Below, in pieces: positions 56,971 to 64,000 of a stretch of DNA of 64,000 nt; within the stretch, counting starts at the first letter, position 1; each line of letters starts with the position of its first letter. The notes beneath the pieces are model-generated. The model was not told where the DNA came from. It ran no database searches and was given only the letters and a program-made list of their open reading frames with translations. The translations under genes and the position numbers were made by a program. This DNA is from QHWT01 sp046726015 (GTDB lineage Bacteria > Acidobacteriota > Vicinamibacteria > Vicinamibacterales > 2-12-FULL-66-21), in NCBI GenBank assembly GCA_046726015.1, contig JBKOZS010000085.1, positions 1 to 64,000 on the forward strand, written 5' to 3'.

Positions 56971-58029
56971 TTACTGCAGCTTCTTCAGTTCCCCCTGATA
57001 CGTGACCGTTTCATCCGGCGTGATCAGCACGTCGAACTCCGCGGTCTCGTAGCCGTCAGCCTTGATCTCGACCTTGTGCCGGCCGCCGTTCAACGCAAGC
57101 TTCTGGAACGCACCGTCGAACTGATCGACCTCGCCGACGAAATATCCGTCGACATACACCTTCGCGTGGCGCGGTTTGACCTTCAATCGCACGTGACCCG
57201 AATCAGCACTCCCGTACTGGACGCCGCCGGTGTAACCGCCGCCGCCCCCATATCCATAGCCGCCATACCCGTAGCTCGAATACCACGGGTCGTACCACGG
57301 ATCGTAGAACATCGGCCAGCCCAGTCCGAGCCCGTAGCCGAAGCCGAGCCCGAACCCCGGATAGTACCCGGCCCGATACGGATAACCGTAGTAGGGGTAG
57401 CCGTAATACGGGTAATAGAAGGGATCGTAGTAGTAGCGATTGTGACCGTAGCCACCCTGACCGCCGATCGGTGTCGTGCGCTCGGTTGCCGTGCCGCTGA
57501 CCGGACGGCCACCACGCGGTCGGCTCCACGACGGAACCTCCCCGTTCGTGCGCGAAGGGGCCGCGTTCGATCCGCCGGAGCTGCTGCTCGTCGTGGCATC
57601 GCCGCCCGACTTCGACGTGCTGCCCGACGAAGATCCGCTGCCACGAGGGACAGCGCGATCGCCGCCGCCGCTGCCGCCACCGCGATGCTGCGAGCCTCCG
57701 CTGTTGCTGCTCCCTCCACCGCCGCCGCGACGCTGGGGCTCCGAGTACCGCGGCGCGCTTCGGTCTGCGGCGCCAAATGACGGAGCTGCCGCGCTCGAAG
57801 ACGGAGCCGAACTCGTGGACTCGACCGACGAGCCGCCGGACGCGGTCGAGCCGCTACCGCCCGAGTTGGAGCCGCCGCCCGACGGCGCGCTGCGCTCGAC
57901 CGCGCGGTCGGCAACGGGTGTTGAGCCCCTGTCTTGGGTGGGCCGTTCGCGCTGGCCTGCGAGCACCGGTGCGCTCATCAGCGCAAGCCCCGCGGCGGCC
58001 ATACCGACCCTGTTGAGAAGACCTTTCAT
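56971..58029 (-). CDS. Exported PEGA-domain protein with Ser/Gly- and Tyr/Gly-rich region
   Basis: A 352-residue protein. ATG 58029 follows AAGGAG and starts a signal peptide ('MKGLLNRVGMAAAGLALMSAPVLAG'). Residues about 30-190 are Ser/Gly-rich low complexity; about 190-270 are Tyr/Gly/Pro-rich ('YYDPFYYPYYGYPYYGYP', 'YGYGGYGYGGGGGYTGG'). The C-terminus is a PEGA domain ('VKPRHAKVYVDGYFVGEVDQ', 'LALNGGRHKVEIKADGYET'). Such proteins are surface or periplasmic; the Tyr-rich part might mediate assembly. No function is known to me. Confidence 0.85.
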   Translation of the reverse strand: MKGLLNRVGMAAAGLALMSAPVLAGQRERPTQDRGSTPVADRAVERSAPSGGGSNSGGSGSTASGGSSVESTSSAPSSSAAAPSFGAADRSAPRYSEPQRRGGGGGSSNSGGSQHRGGGSGGGDRAVPRGSGSSSGSTSKSGGDATTSSSSGGSNAAPSRTNGEVPSWSRPRGGRPVSGTATERTTPIGGQGGYGHNRYYYDPFYYPYYGYPYYGYPYRAGYYPGFGLGFGYGLGLGWPMFYDPWYDPWYSSYGYGGYGYGGGGGYTGGVQYGSADSGHVRLKVKPRHAKVYVDGYFVGEVDQFDGAFQKLALNGGRHKVEIKADGYETAEFDVLITPDETVTYQGELKKLQ

Positions 58030-58378
58030 GATGCGCTCCTTGCGCAAGGACCTACTTGTCCGTCCCTTCATTGTGCAACAGATCTGCCACGGTCGAGGCC
58101 CTCGAAAAGGGGCGTTTTTGCGTCCCGGCCCCGCTTGGATGTACTCCCGAGAGAGCATCCGTCCCGTTCTGCGGCCAGCTGCGCCGCGTCACCCCGGCTG
58201 TCCCCTTTATTTGCGAAAAAAGGGGGCTGTCCCCTTTTTCTGTGTGTAGGCGGCTTGCCCCCGGCTTGGCCACCGTAGTGTGGCAACGCGAAGGTGAAGC
58301 CCGCGCTCGCGTGTACGCGTCGAAGGCGGGACCATTTGATAGACTGCGGAGAAGGTCGCTGGTTCGGCCCTCCAGATC
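58030..58378. other. Intergenic region upstream of hslV
   Basis: No gene is supported. It contains the PEGA-gene leader, a palindromic GGGGACAGCC element (58196-58240) shared with trmFO, and the hslV promoter region, where no strong sigma-70 pair was seen. Confidence 0.6.
58196..58240. repeat. Palindromic 'GGGGACAGCC' repeat element, second copy
   Basis: GGCTGTCCCCTTTATTTGCG then AAAAAAGGGGGCTGTCCCCTTTTT. This is the reverse complement of 36412-36456 apart from a few bases. Confidence 0.88.
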
Positions 58379-58906
58379 ATGCTTCACGCGACAACAGTGC
58401 TGGCCGTCCGTCACGGGGACCACGCCGTGATGGCCAGCGACGGCCAGGTCACCTTCGGCGACACCGTCGTCAAGCAAAGCGCGCGAAAAATTCGCCGGCT
58501 ATACAACGACAGGGTTCTGGCCGGGTTCGCCGGATCGGCCGCGGATTCATTTGCCCTGTTCTCGCGATTCGAGGCAAAGCTCGAACAGTACCGCGGCAAC
58601 CTCGAGCGGTCGGCCGTCGAGCTCGCGAAGGATTGGCGAACCGATCGCATGCTCCGCCGTCTCGAGGCGATGCTGATCGTGATGGACACCCACGCAACGT
58701 ATCTCCTGTCAGGCAACGGCGATCTCATCGAGCCCGACGACGGGATCGTGGCGATTGGGTCGGGTGGCGGATACGCCATGGCTGCCGCCAAAGCGCTGGC
58801 ACGGCACACGGGACTCGACGCGCGCGCGATCGCGGAACAGGCCATGCACATCGCGGCGCAGATCTGCATCTATACGAACGACACGCTCACGATCGAAGTG
58901 CTCTAA
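58379..58906 (+). CDS. hslV: ATP-dependent protease peptidase subunit HslV
   Basis: A 175-residue N-terminal-nucleophile peptidase. 'MLHATTVLAVRHGDHAVMASDGQVTFGDTVVKQSARKIR' matches HslV/ClpQ, the catalytic Thr being Thr5 after removal of MLHA. 'GSGGGYAMAAAKAL' is typical. It forms a dodecamer capped by HslU. The hslU ATG follows after 9 bases. Confidence 0.97.
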   Translation: MLHATTVLAVRHGDHAVMASDGQVTFGDTVVKQSARKIRRLYNDRVLAGFAGSAADSFALFSRFEAKLEQYRGNLERSAVELAKDWRTDRMLRRLEAMLIVMDTHATYLLSGNGDLIEPDDGIVAIGSGGGYAMAAAKALARHTGLDARAIAEQAMHIAAQICIYTNDTLTIEVL

Positions 58907-58915
58907 AGGCCGCTC

Positions 58916-60298
<1,383 letters not shown>

Positions 60299-60300
60299 GG

Positions 60301-61743
60301 TTGGATGTGCAACGTTCTTCCGTGTTCTTCCGCGTTGTTCCGTGGTGTGTCCTCCTCTCACTGGCGGTCGTTGGTTGCGGGAAAAAGGGACCACCGCTCG
60401 CGCCGCTGAATCTCGTGCCGGAGGCGGCCACCAGTGCCAGAGCGCGCCGGCTTGGCGACACCGTGTATCTGCAGATGTCGGTGCCGCAGAAAAACGCCAA
60501 CGGCCCCGGGCCCGTTGCTCTCGACCATCTCGAAATCTACGCCGTGACCGCCGCGCCGGGCGTTCACACCCCGTCGAATCGCGAGCTGTTCGCCGGCTCG
60601 CGCATCATCGCGCGCATTCCGGTGAAACCGCCCGTTGACCCGGACGAACCGCCTGCAGAGGACGATGCGCCGAAGGACACGCGTCCAGGTCCCGGCGATA
60701 CGATCACGTTCGCGGAGATCCTTACCGAAGCGCAGTTGAAGCCGCAGATCCTGCCGGCGCCCGGGCCTGCGAACGAGGCATCAGCACCCACCGGCGCACC
60801 TGCGGCTGCATCGGGCACTGCCGCGCCCGCGACTCCGGTCACCGCTGCCACGGGAACGCCGGACGAAGATACACCGGCTCCGCCGTCGAACCCACCGGCG
60901 GTTGCCGCTGTCCCCGCGGCCGGGGGGACATCGATCGGCGGAGCGCCGACAGCAACGACGCCGTCACCCGAAGGATCCGCCGCGCAGACTGCACCGGCCG
61001 CTGCGCCGTCAGCCGCTGCGCCGCCCGCGCCTGCCCCGCCGCCAAGCGTGCCGACGCGCATTTATATCGTTCGCGGGATCACCAAGCGGGGCCGGGCCGG
61101 CTCGCCGTCGGCGCGGCTGGTCGTGCCGCTCGTATCACCACCCCCGGTTGCGACGGCGCTGGCGACGGCGTTCACGGAGACGGCCGTGAAGGTGACGTGG
61201 TTTCCGCCCGTTGCCGAAGGGCCGTCCGCGCCGCCGATGTCGTTCAACGTCTACTCCGCGGCCCCAAAGACCGATTCAGGCGAGACGGCCGCGCCGACAC
61301 CGCTGAACGACCAGCCTCTGTCGGCACCATCGTTCGAGCACGCGGGCGTGGCGCCGGATGTGGAGCAATGTTTTGTCGTGCGGACCGTCCAGACGATCGC
61401 CGGCACGGCGATCGAGAGCGAGCCCTCCGCGCCGGCGTGTGTCACGCCGCGTGACACGTTTCCGCCGGCCGCCCCCAAAGGTCTCTCGGCCGTTGCCGGC
61501 CCCGGGGCGGTCAACCTGATTTGGGACGCGAACACGGAACAGGACCTCGCGGGCTACCTGGTCTTGCGCGCCGAGACGCCGGATGACACACTGCAGCCGC
61601 TGATGAGCGAGCCGACGCGCGACACTCGCTACCGCGACACCACGGTGAAGCCGGGCGTGCGTTACGTGTATGCGATTGTCGCGGTCGACCGCGCCGGCAA
61701 CCGCAGCCCGGCGTCGCCGCGAGTCGAAGAGACCGCTCGATGA
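60301..61743 (+). CDS. Fn3-like lipoprotein with LptM-like N-terminus
   Basis: A 480-residue predicted lipoprotein starting with TTG 60301 or GTG 60307. The signal peptide is translated from a dispersed repeat ('RSSVFFRVVPWCVLLSLAVVG'). The mature protein begins 'CGKKGPPLAPLNLVP', like LptM/YifL (CGxKGPL), a partner of the LPS assembly protein LptD. A long Pro/Ala/Thr-rich segment (about 110-255) is followed by two fn3-like domains ('PVATALATAFTETAVKVTWFPP' and 'PKGLSAVAGPGAVNLIWDANTEQDLAGYLVLRAETP'). It overlaps the next gene as ATGA. Confidence 0.8.
   Translation: MDVQRSSVFFRVVPWCVLLSLAVVGCGKKGPPLAPLNLVPEAATSARARRLGDTVYLQMSVPQKNANGPGPVALDHLEIYAVTAAPGVHTPSNRELFAGSRIIARIPVKPPVDPDEPPAEDDAPKDTRPGPGDTITFAEILTEAQLKPQILPAPGPANEASAPTGAPAAASGTAAPATPVTAATGTPDEDTPAPPSNPPAVAAVPAAGGTSIGGAPTATTPSPEGSAAQTAPAAAPSAAAPPAPAPPPSVPTRIYIVRGITKRGRAGSPSARLVVPLVSPPPVATALATAFTETAVKVTWFPPVAEGPSAPPMSFNVYSAAPKTDSGETAAPTPLNDQPLSAPSFEHAGVAPDVEQCFVVRTVQTIAGTAIESEPSAPACVTPRDTFPPAAPKGLSAVAGPGAVNLIWDANTEQDLAGYLVLRAETPDDTLQPLMSEPTRDTRYRDTTVKPGVRYVYAIVAVDRAGNRSPASPRVEETAR
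60313..60348. repeat. Dispersed repeat 'CTTCCGTGTTCTTCCGCG' within a signal-peptide coding region
   Basis: CGTTCTTCCGTGTTCTTCCG CGTTGTTCCGTGGTGTG. It is the same word family as the inverted repeat at 7808-7902 (TTCCGTGGCATTCCGTGGTC). Confidence 0.75.
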
Positions 61744-62501
61744 AAAAGTTCTATCGGATCGATCATCGCGGCACGCCGCGGCATGTCATCGACGAGGGCG
61801 GACGCTGGTGCTTGCTCGAAGGCGATCTGTTTGGCGCATACGAGGCAGGCGACAGTGTCGCGGCGGACGGACAGAAGCTTCTTGCGCCGGTGATGCCGTC
61901 GAAGATCGTCGCCATTGGTCTCAATTACAAGGACCACGCCGCCGAACAAGGGAAGCCGCTGCCGAAAGAGCCGATGATGTTCATGAAGCCGTCGACCGCG
62001 GTCATCGGCCCCGGCGAGCCAATCGTGTTGCCCGACGGTGTCGGCCGCGTCGATCACGAAGCCGAAGTTGGCGTCGTCATCGGCCGTAAAGCCCACCGGG
62101 TGTCAGAAGGGGACGCGCCGAACTATATCCTTGGCCTGACGTGTCTCAACGACGTGACGGCGCGGGAACTGCAGGCGAAGGACATCCAGTACACGCGTGC
62201 GAAAGGGTTCGACACGTTCGCGCCGATTGGCCCCTGCGTCGCCACCGGCATCGACTACGGGGCGCCGGATGGGGTGGGCATTGAAGGCTGGGTCAACGGC
62301 ACGCGGCGGCAATCATCGTCAACGAAAGAGCTCGTGTTTTCTATCGATCGCCTGGTGGCGTTCATCACGTCGGTGATGACCCTGCTGCCGGGCGACATCA
62401 TTGCGACGGGTACGCCGGCCGGCATTGGATCGCTTGCTTCGGGCGATCGCGTCACAATAAAGGTGACGGGCGTCGGCGAGCTCACCAACCCGGTCCGGTA
62501 G
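61740..62501 (+). CDS. Fumarylacetoacetate-hydrolase-family protein
   Basis: A 253-residue FAH-fold enzyme. 'IVAIGLNYKDHAAEQGKPLPKEPMMFMKPSTAVIGPGEPIVLP', 'VDHEAEVGVVIGRKAHRV' with the metal-binding Glu residues, 'YTRAKGFDTFAPIGPCVATG' and 'LLPGDIIATGTPAGIGSL' are hallmarks of the 2-hydroxyhepta-2,4-diene-1,7-dioate isomerase / acylpyruvase group. The exact substrate (acylpyruvate or oxaloacetate decarboxylation) cannot be told. It overlaps the lipoprotein stop by four bases. Confidence 0.93.
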   Translation: MKKFYRIDHRGTPRHVIDEGGRWCLLEGDLFGAYEAGDSVAADGQKLLAPVMPSKIVAIGLNYKDHAAEQGKPLPKEPMMFMKPSTAVIGPGEPIVLPDGVGRVDHEAEVGVVIGRKAHRVSEGDAPNYILGLTCLNDVTARELQAKDIQYTRAKGFDTFAPIGPCVATGIDYGAPDGVGIEGWVNGTRRQSSSTKELVFSIDRLVAFITSVMTLLPGDIIATGTPAGIGSLASGDRVTIKVTGVGELTNPVR

Positions 62502-62523
62502 GAATAATCTTCGGAGGACGGAC

Positions 62524-63186
62524 ATGAAGATCTTCATCGATTCAGGCAGTCTCAAGGAAATCGAGGCGCTGGTGCCGCTTGGCATCATCGACGGCATAAC
62601 CACGAACCCGTCGCTCCTGGCCAAAGAGGGAGGGGACTACCGGCAGATCCTGAAGAAGATTTGCGATGTCGTCCAGGGTCCGGTCAGCGCGGAGGTCGTC
62701 GCGACCGATTTCGACGGCATGATGCGCGAAGGACGCGACCTCGCGAAAATCGACAAGCACATCGTCGTCAAGGTGCCGTTCACGCGCGACGGCGTCAAGG
62801 CGTGCAAGGCGCTGTCGCAGGAAGGCATTCGCGTCAACGTCACGCTCGTGTTTTCGCCCACGCAGGCCCTGATCGCCGCGAAGGTTGGAGCGACCTTCGT
62901 CAGCCCATTCGTCGGTCGTCTGGACGATATCGCGACGTCCGGCATGAGCCTGATTCACGAGATTGTCGAGATCTTCCGCAATTACCAGTTCAAGACCGAG
63001 ATCCTCGTGGCCAGCACGCGCGGGCCGATGCACATCGTCGAGGCGGCGCGCATGGGGGCGGATATCTGCACGTGCCCCGCGGCGGTCATCGATAGCCTGT
63101 TCAAGCACCCGCTCACCGACATCGGACTGAAGAAGTTCCTGGAGGACTGGGAGAAGGCGCAGGCCGCCGTGGCTGTCAAGGCATGA
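62524..63186 (+). CDS. Transaldolase-like fructose-6-phosphate aldolase (TalC/FSA type)
   Basis: A 220-residue small transaldolase. 'MKIFIDSGSLKEIEALVPLGIIDGITTNPSLLAKEG' and 'HIVVKVPFTRDGVKACKAL' with the Schiff-base Lys83, 'GIRVNVTLVFSPTQALIAAKVGATFVSPFVGRLDDI' and 'TCPAAVIDSLFKHPLTDIGLKKFLEDW'. Length fits FSA/TalC (about 215-220). Transaldolase activity is as likely as aldolase activity. GGAGG lies eight bases before the ATG. Confidence 0.94.
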   Translation: MKIFIDSGSLKEIEALVPLGIIDGITTNPSLLAKEGGDYRQILKKICDVVQGPVSAEVVATDFDGMMREGRDLAKIDKHIVVKVPFTRDGVKACKALSQEGIRVNVTLVFSPTQALIAAKVGATFVSPFVGRLDDIATSGMSLIHEIVEIFRNYQFKTEILVASTRGPMHIVEAARMGADICTCPAAVIDSLFKHPLTDIGLKKFLEDWEKAQAAVAVKA

Positions 63187-63243
63187 TGGCGGACCTGAAG
63201 GTCCGCACTCGGGGCGCCGCTCTCTAGAGAGCCGGCGACCTGC
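63187..63243. other. Two short perfect hairpins between the aldolase and carboxylase genes
   Basis: GCGGACCT-GA-AGGTCCGC (63190-63207, 8-bp stem) and the palindrome GCTCTCTAGAGAGC. Neither has a following T run, so termination is not shown. Confidence 0.6.
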
Positions 63244-64000
63244 ATGGATCCGATCAAACACCTCGAAGATCTCGAACGGCGCGCGGAGCTCGGAGGCGGT
63301 GAAGACCGCCTCCGCCGCCAGCACGAAGCGGGCAAGCTCACCGCCCGCGAACGGATCGACTTCCTCTTCGATGCCGGCACGTTCCAGGAAATCGACAAGC
63401 TCGTCACGCACCGGTGCCGCGACTTCAGCATGGATGAACCGGACCAGCTGATTCCGGGTGACGGCGTCGTCGCCGGGTACGGCCGCATCGACGGCCGTCC
63501 CGTCTACGCCTTCGCGCAGGACTTCACCGTCTTCGGCGGGTCGCTCTCCGAAACCAACGCCGCCAAGATCGTGAAGATCATGGATCTCGCGATGAAGATG
63601 GGCGCGCCGGTCGTCGGCCTGAACGACTCCGGCGGCGCTCGCATCCAGGAAGGCGTGATGTCGCTGGGTGGCTACGCGGACATCTTCCTGCGCAACACGC
63701 TCGCCTCCGGTGTCATTCCCCAGATCTCCGCGATCATGGGGCCGTGTGCGGGTGGAGCGGTCTATTCCCCGGCGATCACCGACTTCAACATCATGGTCGA
63801 GGGTACGAGCTACATGTTCGTGACGGGCCCCGACGTGATCAAGACCGTGACGCACGAGGAGGTGACGAAGGACGAGCTCGGCGGAGCCATGACGCACAAC
63901 GCGACCAGCGGCGTCGCGCATTTTGCCGTCCCGGACGATCGTGAATGCCTTCGGCTGATTCGCGAGCTGCTCGGATATCTTCCCGGCAACAACATCGACG
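63244..64000 (+). CDS. Acyl-CoA (propionyl-/methylmalonyl-CoA) carboxylase beta subunit, 3' end outside window
   Basis: An open frame of 252 codons with no stop before the window end. 'DLERRAELGGGEDRLRRQHEAGKLTARERIDFLFDAGTFQEIDKLV', 'TVFGGSLSETNAAKIVKIMDLAMKMGAPVVGLNDSGGARIQEG' and 'GPCAGGAVYSPAITDFNIMVEGTSYMFVTGPDVIKTVTHEEVTKDELGGAMTHNATSGVAHF' are the biotin-dependent carboxyltransferase of PccB/MmdA. PccB and the decarboxylase MmdA cannot be separated from this part alone. Confidence 0.95.
   Translation, partial: MDPIKHLEDLERRAELGGGEDRLRRQHEAGKLTARERIDFLFDAGTFQEIDKLVTHRCRDFSMDEPDQLIPGDGVVAGYGRIDGRPVYAFAQDFTVFGGSLSETNAAKIVKIMDLAMKMGAPVVGLNDSGGARIQEGVMSLGGYADIFLRNTLASGVIPQISAIMGPCAGGAVYSPAITDFNIMVEGTSYMFVTGPDVIKTVTHEEVTKDELGGAMTHNATSGVAHFAVPDDRECLRLIRELLGYLPGNNID

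Noticed and set aside
58196..58240. Rho-independent terminator upstream of hslV
   Set aside because: The stem could end transcripts, but the same element occurs inside trmFO in the coding sequence, so it is better read as a REP-like element.

Overview
The window is a stretch of high-GC bacterial chromosome with dense coding on both strands. LpxC, an LPS-type lipoprotein motif, SPOR and beta-barrel proteins and many lipobox proteins indicate a Gram-negative (diderm) cell. The mix of subtilases carrying Asn-Ile-Val-Trp-Gly-Thr repeats, many one- and two-component regulators and short degenerate repeats after stop codons makes me favour Acidobacteriota, perhaps Vicinamibacteria. That placement is recalled from family knowledge and was not computed. 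No tRNA, rRNA, CRISPR array, insertion sequence or prophage was recognised.

Layout. 1-1862: two oligopeptide-type ABC permeases. 2157-7710: a duplicated two-gene module, each copy a secreted S8 protease ending in a WGT-repeat array followed by a RimJ-type acetyltransferase. 7919-9860: a 4-hydroxy-2-oxoglutarate-aldolase-like enzyme overlapping a glyoxylate-type aminotransferase. 9911-15636: cell-envelope and miscellaneous genes (M48 protease, MtgA, a zinc-protease-like protein, NlpC/P60, HNH nuclease, beta-propeller). 15665-21233: amino-acid permease, uvrA, lpxC. 21326-24025: a radical SAM protein with a permuted SPASM domain, and an ECF sigma/STAS pair. 24048-26069: lysA and tmk. 26035-30647 (minus strand): rplU, rpmA, obg, nadD, rsfS, a sigma-54-type regulator and comF. 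32231-38153: dprA-topA-trmFO-xerC. 39143-41794: an NtrB/NtrC-like two-component pair. 42056-44023: an ABC-F gene with an in-frame stop. 44256-52248: a probable surface-fibre system (three or four small secreted subunits, a PapD-like protein, a large outer-membrane protein) with its own small HTH regulator and an adjacent kinase/HTH-receiver pair. 52433-56579: ECF sigma, anti-sigma, two secreted proteins and a permease. 56971-60298: a PEGA protein and hslVU. 60301-64000: an LptM-like lipoprotein, FAH-family hydrolase, transaldolase-type aldolase and the start of an acyl-CoA carboxylase beta subunit.

Three themes stand out. First, the duplicated protease/acetyltransferase module is not a standard system I recognise. 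Second, the 44-52 kb region resembles a divergent Csu-type chaperone-usher locus, but the usher position holds a protein with SdrD-B-like and SPOR domains, and control appears to run through two paralogous excisionase-type HTH proteins, one fused to a receiver domain. Third, at least six families of short dispersed repeats sit directly after stop codons. In five places they have become part of coding sequence: inside trmFO, the Obg tail, a sigma-factor tail, a lipoprotein signal peptide and, less certainly, the region just before the aldolase start.
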